From Mytilus californianus (Eukaryota > Mollusca > Bivalvia > Mytilida > Mytilidae): 64,000 bases of DNA. Under the pieces are notes generated by a model. The model was not told the DNA's origin. It was given only the letters and a program-made list of their open reading frames with translations, and did not search any database. The stretch is from contig NW_026262679.1 of NCBI RefSeq assembly GCF_021869535.1, positions 83,077,143 to 83,141,142 of the forward strand, given 5' to 3'. Of the stretch, positions 22,590 through 34,735 are shown piece by piece (within the stretch, counting starts at the first letter, position 1; every line of letters begins with the position of its first letter). Position numbers and translations under genes: made by a program.

Positions 22590-23940
22590 TAGGTCTGGAT
22601 TATAGGGTTGAATGTGACCTTAACATATCAATAGCGTTAACCTAAATATAAATATGTAGTGAGCATTTGTCAATATATTTAAAGCATCTGTGTTTCGGAA
22701 TCAAATTAGTATAAGATAATGGAATTGTAAATGACAAACAAATGTTGGTCATTAACCCATTACAAAAGGGTTGTATTTTGCATAACTGTTTTAGTAACCC
22801 CATATTTCACTCTTGCAAAATTAGACATTAGTGGTCCCTTTGCTAGTCGTTATCTGTATGCATTATGACAAATGTTGAATGAAATATGGTCAATGGCAAT
22901 GTCGTATTTGATAGCCATGCATTTCATTGTTGCGGTTAATTATTCATTTTTATCTATTTTGTAATAATACTGTTCTACAATAAAAATGTTGAATGTTAAA
23001 TCTTATTCTGTTGGTAAGCGCCATGGCAACCAAAATGTTCGTCTTATGTCTTAGATGAGGGTCATCGCAAACAAGTTTATACATTTATAAATCGGTTTCC
23101 TGACGTCACGAAAATTAATTGGTGTAGAGACGAAATAGTTCTGTAAGATTTGATGAAATTTGTTATCCGTACATAATTCTGTGTGCTCTTTATTGGAATA
23201 ATAAGTAATGATTAATTGATTTACAAACTTTCCCTCAAAACCTTGGTGTAGAAGTCCTTAGCAACAGTAAAACTTGTTTCATATACTTCTTGTATTGCAT
23301 GAGTCGGCAATCAACATTGGTTTCATACATAATTTTTCATCAAAATTCGTACTTTTTGATTTAATCGCAATCTCATAGTAATAAATGCTAGTACACATGG
23401 TATCAGTGAAGTATTCTGATGGATTACGTTTTCCTTTTGCATGTGTTGCTTACATATATATATATATATCTTTAGAGTGGGGGTAAATAATCTTTTTACC
23501 TCAATGTCTAACCAGTTGTATTTAAACGTAACAGTCTTTTGTTAGTATTCAACTGTCTTAAAGCAAAATAGATTTTTTAAGACAAGGAAGTTTTTGAGAG
23601 ACATGTTACTGATACAGTAATTTTGGAAACATCAATCATGATGTTATATCATCTTTTAATCATTTACTGTATACATTAGGGAAAAATTCCCAGTATATAA
23701 CACCCAGTTTTTTTTGTTATGATTATTATATTCATAAAGTAAAAGAAATATAGAAGTGCCTTTCAAATCTTTTTTTTCTTTCTCTTTTTTTCCTTGCTTA
23801 TTAAGAAGAAAAGAAAGAAGAAAAAACAATTTGAAACACACATGAATGTTTAATTTTTTCCCTTTTATGATATAAGAATTTCGTCCACAGATTTGCAATA
23901 TATAAGGTCGATTTTTCCTACATTGTTCACGAAGTTATGA
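22590..23940. repeat. Copy 2 of the segmental duplication, right part
   Basis: 22600-23110 aligns to 2060-2590 (for example ATATCAATAGCGTTAACC, GATAATGGAATTGTAAATGAC, GAGGGTCATCGCAAACAAG), and 23790-23910 aligns to 2860-2980. The interval 23110-23760 has no clear match in copy 1. A TA microsatellite lies at 23453-23468. Confidence 0.65.
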
Positions 23941-24344
23941 TGTGAATTTAATAAGAACGTTACATGGACTATATTATAGGATGGAAACATGATTTAAGAG
24001 TAAGATGTTGGAGTCCGAAGGTTTGAGATTTTTTTAACAAATAAAATAATGCGAGGTGCCTTTCAGTTTCTGCATGCATTGTACACAATTTAACATTGTC
24101 ATTCTTAAAGCTGTATTGTATTGTGGGTAATACTGCTTAAGGTTATTCCTGGACTTTTCTTGCACATTATTTTGTACGTTTTGTTTCTTCACCGCCTGAT
24201 TGAGATTAAGGATAATGTTTGAGTACTTATAAAAATGTGCAGATAAATAAAAGACAGACAATACAGGAATTTTCCGAAATATTCAAACGGTGGAAATTTA
24301 CAAAACACTTGGGAAGGTACAAAAGTCAAATGATTTCCGAAAGT
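23941..24344. other. Intergenic stretch without a recognised gene
   Basis: AT-rich, no coding or repeat assignment. Confidence 0.4.
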
Positions 24345-24502
24345 ATCACCCTAAGTTTTTGGTGGAGTTCGTGTTGTCTAGTTAGTTATCTATGTTGTGT
24401 TTTGTACTGTTGTTTGTCTTTTTCTGTTTTAGCCATGGCGTTGTCAGTTTATTTTCGACTTTGTTTGAATGTCCCTTTGGTATCTTTCGCCTCCCTTTTA
24501 TA
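24345..24502 (+). repeat. R4 repeat copy
   Basis: It shares GGTGGAGTTCGTGTTG, CTATGTTGTGTTTTGTACTG, GCCATGGCGTTGTCAG and GTCCCTTTGGTATCTTTCGC with 40573-40812. Confidence 0.7.
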
Positions 24503-27063
24503 AAGTATGTTGGTGTACATAAAGTAAATAGACTTTTGAAATAACGAATATTATCGCACAGACTACATGACCCAATTACAATGATGTTTGTTGCAGGAGA
24601 AATGCACTAATGTATTCATATTAGTGTAATAGAAGTTAACAAAATTACCAAAACTTAGGCTTGCAGTTTGCATTTGTCGTTTTAAGTGGTTTTAAATATA
24701 TAGAATCCATAGGACTACAATTTAAGTACAACGTCAGTATAGTGCGTATAATCTCTAGCCTTTCTTAAGGAGTTTACCTTGACGTAAAGATGTCCATTTT
24801 TTTTATTTTTGTTTTTTTGTTTTTGAAATGCTGTCTCAACGATATGTCCCTTACTTCGCCTTTTATTCATGCTTGATGAAACAATATATGCGATTTATTT
24901 TCTTTATTTGTTTGTCCTTTTCTGTATTTTTTTTTGGGTACTGAAATAACTTAAGTTTTATGTTATCTAAAATGTATTACGTAATTTCAGTTTGACGAGA
25001 AATCTATTGCGAATCCAAAAATATGTGTCGTGAAATATAGGAATTTGAAATCCGAGACATGTAATTTAACGAAGACCATTTAGTGCTTTAATTAACTGAT
25101 AAAAGTTATAGTTGTAACCTGCTCGTAAGGATTATTCAGAATGCTCCAGACATTCTTAATTAGGGGCAACAGTAGTTTACCGATTTTAAAATCTTAGAAA
25201 TCCATTAAGAAGATACAAATCAAGGTAAGAAAAAACAAAATCTAAGAGAATCACATGAACTCCAAACGGCGCATGACCGGGTGTGTCAATAGGGTAAATC
25301 TCTCCTGTTATGCATGACCGGGTGTGTCAATAGGGTAAATGTCTTCTGTTATGCATGCACCACCTGCTTAACGAATTCACACTCAGTCAAAATATCGCAA
25401 TCGGAACAAATTCTGGACACAATTGGTAAATTTTACAGATCAGACGACTATCTTGGTATCTAGAAATCTATGACTGTTCTTGGTACGTTAAGAGACACAG
25501 ACACATCGTATCGGTCAACCAATTCGTGAAGATGACATTAAAACTTATATAGTGTTCTTTTTAGTCAGTCTCTTCCTCTTGGCTCTGTTGTAGCAGTTTT
25601 GTTGTCAGGAACACAATTTGTTAATGAAATCCATGTACTGTGAACATGCACTGGCGTAATGTTATAAGTGAGATATGTAAACGCAAAACGATTGGACAGA
25701 CGGTATGTTATTGCTGAGAAACGGGAAACTGACAATTGAAAAACTGAAGACAGGGTACAGAATGCTATTTACAAAGATCCATTGTAGATAACTTAAAGAT
25801 AGTATGTTAGCCTTAAGCTGTCTTTTCGTTTATTTTTTGTATTGATGGGATGTTGTCTCTCTTTATCCCTCTACTTTTATTCATATTACAGATGATTTTA
25901 AGGAGCAACAGTTGTATTTGATTTTTTCAATACCACTTGTTTAAACCAGAAATTAAAACAGAATGAAACCAGAAAACCCTGCGAAATCGTCATACAATAT
26001 GTTATAAAAAAATGAAAACAATACGTTATCAATTTCATGCGTTCGAAGCTCTTTTCTGGATTTACCTTCATCAGAAACGCTCAAAGCCGAATATTTGAAA
26101 GCCAAGAATGTATAATAACACACAAATAAAAGAAAGAAAAATATTTGTATAATTTTTTTGTGATTGTGAGATAAACTCGACATTTTTTGTGTGATTGTGA
26201 TATGAACACAACATTGCCATTCGTTTACGAATAACAATCTACTTTGAAATAGTGCTTCAAATCAACTGTTGTGCAAGATTTTACGATAAACTTCTGTTGT
26301 GTGTTTCTGTTTAGTCATATGTTGAGACATATATAGACATTGGATGCCATAGTTTTCATTACAAGTCATGTTTTCAACTTATTGTACTTAGTTCATGACT
26401 ATTGTAGGAATTAAACTAAAACGATTTTAATTTAGTTGACACCTTTCTTTTTTCAGTTTAATGTTCATAATATCTTCTTGACAAAAAAGGCCGTGTTTAC
26501 ATCACAAAAGAGGTAGGGCATGCGCAATACCCCCTGAACTTATTTCGCAATTGCATATGTGAACCTCTGGGTGTTATATCAGTGCACTGACAAACACATC
26601 AATATCAACAAAGTATAGATTATTTTAGACAAATACATTTCACAAATACTGTAATAAATTGCCCGACAATCTGAAAGGAATAAAACATATTATAGATGTG
26701 TCAGTACTTTTCAATTTTAAGTACTATCAAATACAATCAATTTTGTAAAATAAAAACCGTACTCCTAGCAACAAAATTATTATATTCAAATTTACCTGTG
26801 TACGTTGTTTTATTTAACTCCATTTTGTCCCAGGTTAGAATTGGCTTATTGACACTCTTATTCATCTTTTTTTATTTATACCTTTAACGATTATGTTATA
26901 TAGGCACCTATACGTTTTAATATTGTATTTATATTGTGTCAATAGATCAAACTTATTTGTTTAGTGTATGTTTACATGTTTTTGTTTTAATGTCTTTTTG
27001 ATCGAGTTAAGCCATTTCAATTGATATATTATAGTGTGTCTTTTTATGTTGTAATGTTACACT
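24503..27063. other. Intergenic stretch without a recognised gene
   Basis: It includes a 42-bp tandem pair at 25271-25354 (GCATGACCGGGTGTGTCAAT twice) and a repeat fragment at 26040-26090 related to 8815-8867. No gene is supported. Confidence 0.45.
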
Positions 27064-27388
27064 ACTGTATCAGGTTAGGGTGAAGGTTGTCACCTGTTAA
27101 AACGTTTAAACGTTTGGAGCATGTTGTTCAGTGGTTGTCGTTTGTTGGTGTGGTTCATAGGTGTTTCTCGTTTCTCGTTTCTCGTTTTTATATAGATTAT
27201 ACCGTTTGTTTTCCTGTTTGAATTGTTTTACACTAGTCATTTTTAGGCCCTTAATAGCTTGCTGTTCGGTGTGAGCCAAGGCTCCCTGTTGAAGGCCGTA
27301 CTTTGACCTATAATTGTTAACTTTTTATACATTGTGACTTGGATGGAGAGTTGTCTCATTGACACTTATACCACATCTTCTTATGTAT
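27064..27388 (-). repeat. R1 repeat, internally diverged copy
   Basis: It contains GTTCAGTGGTTGTCGTTTGT, GTTGAAGGCCGTACTTTGAC and the fixed end ATACCACATCTTCTTATG. Confidence 0.65.
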
Positions 27389-28290
27389 AAGCTATGTTTT
27401 AGGTATTATGGTTCTTAATCCTCACGGAGACATATACATTAGAAAAGCAATGTTTTTCATCCGGACAGCACAACAATGTAATCGCACTACAAAGCTGTAA
27501 AGAAATAATAGCGGGTTTTAAGTGTGTTCGGTAGTTGCAATTGTTTATTATTATTTGCAAATATGTTAACATTAACATTTACCCATTTTCAAGTAGTATA
27601 TAAAAGTGTCAGAATCGTTATAACATATATCAATTCCTTTTTAATTATAATAATATCAAATAAAATCACGTTTTATATATTGAAGACATGCTATACAAAT
27701 GCTTTTGCATAGTATAAAAACTCAGTAGATTCAAATTATGTCATGTCAATAAAAAGTTTAACTTTAATTAGAATAGAAAGCTTACTGCATATAAACCTTT
27801 TTACGTCTTCTTTGCAATCATTAACCTATTTTTTTGTGTTCATATAGTCTCCATAAGGTATACTTTTACTAAGACAACATGCTTTTACATTTGGTACATT
27901 TGTACCTGAATATATGGCTCACTTCCTCAGCTTTAAAATTTAATTGACCTTTTACTTGCATCTAAGTCGAAATGTTAATAAATCGTTGTTCTTAATATCC
28001 TGAATTTGTAACAAGGACATGTGTTATTTCCTTAATGTTACAGAAACAAGAAATGTGATGCAATTTTTCATTATTATGCATGCTGTTGCTTGATTTGTTC
28101 AACAGGAAGACTTAAAGTTAATCGGAGAAACATTTTCTAATTGAATGAAAATGAAGAAGGAAATAAAGTTCCATTTTATATTCTGGAGCCCATGCATGGT
28201 ATGATTTAAAAGAGATGTTTGGAATATGCAAATGAGACAACAACCAAAAGATTGACCAGATTGTGTGTCAATTATAGATTTCCAGTTTTA
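27389..28290. other. Intergenic stretch without a recognised gene
   Basis: AT-rich, no supported gene or repeat. Confidence 0.4.
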
Positions 28291-28480
28291 AGTCAATGCA
28301 TAAAATTGAGAATGAAAATGGGGAATGTGTCAAAGAGACAACAACCCGACCATAGAGCAGACAACAGCCGAAGGCCACCAATGGGTCTTCAATGCAGCGA
28401 GAAACTCCCGCACCCGGAGGCGTCCTTCAGCTGGCCCCTAAACATGTATATATGTCAGTTAATGAACAATAAACAAAAAG
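28291..28480 (+). repeat. R2 repeat, second copy (partial)
   Basis: It is about 90% similar by eye to the first half of 18060-18397, including AGACAACAACCCGACCATAG and CGCACCCGGAGGCG. Similarity ends shortly after CAGCTGGCCCCTAAACATG. The open frame 28219-28575 runs through it and is not a gene. Confidence 0.7.
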
Positions 28481-31086
28481 GAAAGGTTATAAAAAAATAT
28501 CCTACTATTCTGTGTGGAGCATTGCCAATCGTTGAAGACAATCAGAAACGTAGGGTTGAATGGAGAGAGAGTTGATAAAGAGTGAAATCACTGTCAACGA
28601 AACATAAATTAATCTTAAACGATGACATATACAAATTTTAAAACAACAACACTAAAGGTTTCTTCTTCAAAACAACAGTTTCACCAATACAAAGACATAT
28701 GATTTTGAAGTCATAGGGTATCAATAATGTTATCTATACCCCAGCATACATTGTGAGTCTGTAGAGTTAATAAAACGTAATTATGATTCTTTACTTCTTC
28801 AGATGTATTTCTACTTAATGTTGATTGATCCATCCCCTTAGATACTTTTGTGGTTTTTTCGGCATGCCACGTTCTTTTGTGGCTGTCTTATATTTATACA
28901 AGTTTTGCTGGACAGTAAAAAATATATCCTACTTATCGAACTTTTAAATTAACGAATTTTCAAATGATAAGTTTTTTTAAGTTCAAACTTACCGGTGAAA
29001 AAAGCATTCTTCATAAAAAATATTTCAGTTGTATACAGAGTCTCAACGCAATAAATCGGATGCGAAATATTCGTAAGAATAACCGTATTTCGCAAGGATT
29101 CGTTACCTAGTACATGTACGTCCTTACCATACACCAACGTTTTAATTTATTTTAGTTATTTCACGTATGAATTTTGAATAAAAAGCTGACCAGATTCCAA
29201 TCAAAATTAGTTTATTCCAAACTTTCAAATTCATTTTCGAAATCCATTATTTATAAGCAAACCTTATTAGACTAGTGCATAAAGTTTAACTTCAGAGAAT
29301 GTCAAAAATGGAAATTACCAATGTACAATGAATGAAATTAGTTGACATAATCTTTCTTCTTCTAATCTCCTAATTCAATTTATAATTTGTTAAAAATCTA
29401 CTTGGAATAATGACATATTAATATTTCCTTGCAAGACAATATGATGCCAGTGAATAATCATATGCTTTATCTTGCTTGATTTACTATACAGGAAGACTAT
29501 GGGTTACTGATACGTTATTCTTTTCAGCTCATGCTACTGAACACGGTTCTTTTCATTTAATATGATCAAAAAAGGATGTCACGGAATTTATGATTCCGGA
29601 ATGAATTAACCTCAATATTAAAGTGATTATATACAGAAATAGTGTAGCAGTGAGTTCATGATTAAAATTTTCTACTTAGATTTCCGTTTTTTCAATGTTT
29701 AACTTATTTTTTGAAAAAAATAGAAGAAAACATTCGAATGGGAAACGAATGTCAAATTTTAAAAATCTGAATTTTATATAAAGCCTCAGAGATGTTCGTT
29801 TCTTGCTTATCTTTTTCGTTAGTCCAAGTACTGAATACTGGTTCAATGACTATAGTATTAGTCATTATAGCTACAGTGAATGGCTATCGAACAATTTCCG
29901 TTAGTTTTAAGTGACCAATAACCATTCTAAACAGCAATGGTATAGATAAATACCACAAAACCACCATCTGTTACAATTAACGACTAAATGAACGACAACA
30001 TAGTTATTTGTCAACTATTGTATAAAGGACCTTAACCTCAGTAGATAAGCATCATCCTCGGACAACAGTTTTGTCTAGTTCGTGGTCTTGCATATCATTA
30101 TTTATTTATTTATATGGATTTGTCTACAAACATATTGTTGACTGTCACATTACATTATATTCTATGACAAATAGTGGACAGATGGATTAAGAATAATAAA
30201 TACTTCATAGAAATGGTTAATTTTATTCACGAATGTCATCAGTCAACACTATTATCATGCCCCTAACTGAACTTGTTCTTAGATTGTCTACGAAGAGTAA
30301 ATATTTTCAATATTCAGTAGTTAAGCGACTTAAATCTAATCACGCCTAATGCGTTGTTTTTTCTCTTTATTGTCTATTTATTTCATACAGTTGAAAGTTC
30401 TTTACCAGTCCATATTTTCAAACATTGAACACTTAAACAAATAGTTATCCAAAATTGATATCAGTCTTGCTATAATTGAGTCTAACTATTATATTTATAT
30501 GTTAAAAGTTAAACACCCCGGAAGAACCTCACCCACCCCCATTCAACAAAGTACAAAAAAAAAACAACATAAACCGTGAAGATATGTTAAGACCAATTAT
30601 TACTGTATTTATATCTTAAGATATACGTGTGCCCTTAAATCAACATTTCATAAGATTAGCAATGACGTCTTAAGAAAGTTGTCTTTTTGAGAAATTGAAT
30701 ATAAGTTATTTGATAATACTCCTACAGTAATTATTGTTTTGACAAATCGCAAACATGATCATGACCCCCTCCGTGGAGACCTTTAAACATGAAGAGAAAA
30801 CATAAAGGGTTATTCCTGTTTAAAATAAGCACGCCTTGGTGATCAGGGTTATTGAAAATAAGTCATAAACAAGGAAAAGTCAAAGGGTTTGTGATACGAT
30901 ACATTCCTGTCGTTTTTTGTGGCACAGAAAATTGTCGGGCAACCTTAGAGACGCGACGGAGTCGAGTGATTTTACTACTCAATGTAAATCAATAGTCAAT
31001 ATCTTCTATGTTAATAGCAATCCAACATCAAAGAACATTAAGCCATTTGATAGGGTTTGATTTGACAACGTATTTTATTTGGATTA
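28481..31086. other. Intergenic stretch without a recognised gene
   Basis: AT-rich with short open frames only. Nothing recognisable on either strand. Confidence 0.4.
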
Positions 31087-31303
31087 GACCTGAACTTGAC
31101 ATTTGACATCGGATCTTGAATATCAACACTCATAAGACTGTTAATACATTACTTTATCTAATAACGATATTTCATGGCGAGAAAACAAGATGTTATTCTT
31201 GGGCTCGACCTGAACTTGACACTTGACTTCAGATCTTATGTATCAACACTCATAAGGTCGTTACTACATTTTTATACCCAATTATGATATTTCATTGCGA
31301 GAC
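31087..31303. repeat. Tandem pair of about 120-bp units
   Basis: GACCTGAACTTGACA starts both units (31087 and 31207), and ATCAACACTCATAAG and GATATTTCATGGCGAGA / GATATTTCATTGCGAGA follow in each. Confidence 0.7.
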
Positions 31304-31609
31304 GATATTAAATTTGAATCAGTTTAGCACATATACCCACTTTTATTTTATTCATATTGGTAAGAACTAGTTGTCCTATATTTAAAATGTAGAAAATGAA
31401 TAAATTAAACATCAAAGGGTCAATAAAAGAATAGTAAAGAGAAATAAAGACAACGCCATACCTGAACGAGACAGGCAACACTAGTAGCAATTATAGTCTA
31501 CAAAGCATTACACACAAAATTATCGGTTGAGACACATGCATTGGGCAAGTTTAATTCTATTATGCTATGGAAAACCCAATGTTGATGTCTTGAGATGATC
31601 CCCGTTTTT

Positions 31610-31758
31610 TCTGGCTGGGGTATAATGATGTTCAGTCTTTAGTTTTCTGTGTAGTGTTTTGTATAGTTTTGTTTCGTTTGTCTTTTCGTTGATTTGCTTT
31701 TTGGCCAAGGTATACGTATTGTCTGTTATTTTTCGATTTATGAAAGGACTAAGTTCAG
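31610..31758 (+). repeat. R4 repeat fragment
   Basis: It resembles the middle of R4: TCAGTCTTTAGTTTTCTGTG and TTTTGGCCAAGGTATACG correspond to TCAGTCTTTGGTTTTCTATG and TTGCCATGGCGTTGTC at 40.6 kb. Confidence 0.45.
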
Positions 31759-31760
31759 TA

Positions 31761-32306
31761 AGGGCCATATTTGGCCCCGATTATAAAGTTCAATGTTACA
31801 AGATAAAAAATGTTTAAAGTTGACTTAAAGACATGTGAGAAAGTTAAATAGAACTGTATGTGTCAAAGTTTTATTCTAAAGCGTTGATTTTTACATCCCA
31901 AATAGGTCAAGATAAGAGATTTAGGCGAAATTTGACAAAATCAGCCGGATTTCAACCAAATTTAGGACCAGGAAACATAGAGCGCAGACGTCGACAAACT
32001 AAATATTCAAGCTGGACATGTAAAATGTCTTTACAAACATTATTTTAAAAGATCTCTTTTGTCGACGCATGCGCTCTATGTTTCCTGTCCAATAATCAAT
32101 GGAAATTTACCCATTTTCATTGATTATTTCGTGGAAAATCAAAATGAGTACTATTTGTGACGTTAGAATAAAACGCAGGAACATAAATTTTCAACAAAAA
32201 AGCTTATTTCCTATCTAGTCACTGTTTTAGCTATGAATCATTGTGATATTGGTCAATAAATCCTAATTTGAAATTTTTGCTAAAAAAGGGGGCCATTTTA
32301 GGGCCT
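31761..32306. mobile_element. TA-flanked MITE with inner hairpin, 546 bp
   Basis: The ends are AGGGCCATATTTGGCCCC and, read inward from the right, AGGCCCTAAAATGGCCCC. TA flanks both sides (31759-31760, 32307-32308), as in Tc1/mariner-type insertions. Inside is a strong inverted repeat, GGACCAGGAAACATAGAGCG (31961) against CGCTCTATGTTTCCTGTCC (ending 32091), which would form a stem with a loop of about 65 bases. No transposase. Confidence 0.7.
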
Positions 32307-32308
32307 TA

Positions 32309-32648
32309 TCGAATATATACTCCTTTGATTGTCTCCTTGGTATCTTCTGTCCTTTTATGGCGGGTAAAAAGACATACCCGACTGTTCGGCGCCGCCATTT
32401 CTATACTCTTCAAAAATAACAACATGATATTCGCATAATATCTTTCATAAAGCCATAGTAATGTAAGAAAAAAATGAGCAAGGTTCCTTGATAAATGAAG
32501 AAGACATATAAGATTTAGAATGCGGAGATCATAGTTTTTCCCAATATCCATGGAGAAACACAACATATTTCGTCTTTTGAATAAACAGATATGACGAGTT
32601 GGTTACTTTTGACCAAACTCATTGAGATGAAGAAAATTGTTTATTAAA
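32309..32648. other. Intergenic stretch without a recognised gene
   Basis: It starts with a possible R4 tail (CTTGGTATCTTCTGTCC). No coding region is supported. Confidence 0.35.
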
Positions 32649-32740
32649 ATAAGGAGATGTGACCTACGATTGTCAATGATGCAACTATAAACCAGAGACC
32701 AAATGAGGTAAGCAACTATAGGTGCCCGTTCGGCATTCTT
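32649..32740 (+). repeat. R1 repeat, truncated copy
   Basis: It begins TAAGGAGATGTGACC and includes AACCAGAGACCAAATGAGG and CAACTATAGGTGCCCG. Confidence 0.55.
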
Positions 32741-34625
32741 TTTATTACACCATTTAGAGTATACAATTAAATAAAAAGGATCAAGGCAATATGTTTTAAC
32801 AAAAATAATCTTTTTAAAACATAACATTGTCAAAGTTGACTCGTTCCAAACCATATGTTTTACACTACACAACTGTGTGACTTGAAAAAGAACTTCTTCT
32901 TTCATAACTATTATAACATTTTGAATCTCCTACTTAATCAAAGTTAAGTCTTAAAATATAAATGTTTGTCCAAAATAACAAACTTGAAGGCAATGATGGG
33001 TAGTTTTATTGTTATTGCCAGTTTAGACTTGGCATTAATGTGGCATGCTGATATGGTTATAACAACGTCATCACTTATCACTCAAAGTTTCAAAAACTGT
33101 TGTTGCCCCGATTTTCCAGTTTTACTAAACCCTAACTTTTCCGTCAAGGAAAAATGAAATATGACTTAGTTTTGTTTGGAATGTTAACTCATATGTCATT
33201 TATATAGATAAAGACAGATACATGAGGTTATTTTTAGGAAAAAATATCACCCCAAACATTTTGGTTCCTTAAAAGTAAGATAACCGTAGCCGGTTTTTAT
33301 GTTTTGACCATAATTGACCTGGTGCGCAAAATGCATATGTTAGCACATGTATTAGGATTTCCAAAGTTTGAACCTTAGTGACACATATGGTAAATCGTAT
33401 TGTTTGCAGCAACAACTGCTATAATACTGTCTGCCTTTCTCAGACTTTTGGTTTTGATTCCTTCCTTTGTCTCTTTTGCTTTATATGTCTCACGTTTGTT
33501 ATGAAATCTATGCAAGCCATCCTAAAATCTATACTGTAAATCTATAATTATCTACACAATTAAACAGAATAGTTAGGCAATCCTTGTTTTATCTTTAAAA
33601 ATCTGCAGGATCAGACATCTATAACCGAGCAAAGATAGATCATTCCCTAAATGCTGTGTAAACATGTCTTCAGAGACATATTACATCTTACAGATAAATG
33701 CAATAAAATACATTGTATTTATAAAGGGATATTAAATAAAGCCATAATCATACGTTACGGATCGTCAATGCAAACAGTCATCTGATCTGGGATGAATAGA
33801 AATATAAATTCTTTCATTAAAGCTACAATAAGTTAAATAAACAGTTAGTACAGAGAAATCATGTACGCTATGGTAGCTTTTACAACATATTGGTGATTCC
33901 GTTTCATAATTATTACCACTTCTGGTCGATCATTCAGTGCATTTAATGTTACTGTTCAACTGTTTTCAAAATAAAAAAAAAACATCTTTAATAAAGTTTT
34001 TACAAGGTATGTCTACATATGGGGATTGGCATTCCTTACCAACATTTCTCTTCAGGAATAAGGTATTTAATTTTTTTAAATGTAATTATCATTGTGCGGA
34101 TTGGTGATGAGTACCGGTATCAACAACAAAAAAGACTCAGGCGACACAAGTCTTCCAAGGAAAACATGCATCTCATTGTTTTCTTGGTTATTTCTTATAT
34201 CTATTTATATTTCTCCTAATACGTTCCGTAACTGGCTAAATAAACACAACAGAAATAGCAGAATCAATTTTTCTTTGAGGAATGAAGAAATACGTATAAT
34301 TTTTGAAAATCACACAAAAACTATCGGAACATTATGAAATAAGAAACTTTCTTTCCTACTAATACACTTGAACTTATGACTCTTGTGCGGGAGAATTCTG
34401 AATGATATATAGTTATCAAACAGTTCGTAATAAATTCTATGAGGATTAGATTTTCTGAGTGAAATGCATTTTTTTAACATACATACAAAAATGGAGACCT
34501 TAATATTGGCAACTTGATAAAAACCATAAATAAACAGTCAAATAATAAATAAGAAATCTGCTTAAAAATAACTCTAGATTATTTTTAAATAATATATATT
34601 AAAGCCGACAATCTTCCAATATATG
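32741..34625. other. Intergenic stretch without a recognised gene
   Basis: AT-rich, short open frames only, none recognisable. Confidence 0.4.
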
Positions 34626-34735
34626 AATAAGAAGATGTCGTATGATTGCCAATGAGATTTTTTTTTTCCACCAGAGAACTAATGACGCTTTAGGATTTAG
34701 CAACTTTACGTCACCGTACGGCCTTCAACTATGTT
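34626..34735 (+). repeat. R1 repeat, truncated copy
   Basis: It begins ATAAGAAGATGTCGTATGAT and includes TGCCAATGAGA and GTCACCGTACGGCCTTCAAC. The open frame across it (34642-34866) is not a gene. Confidence 0.65.

Noticed and set aside
28219..28575. 118-codon open frame
   Set aside because: It runs through an R2 repeat that also occurs at 18060-18397.
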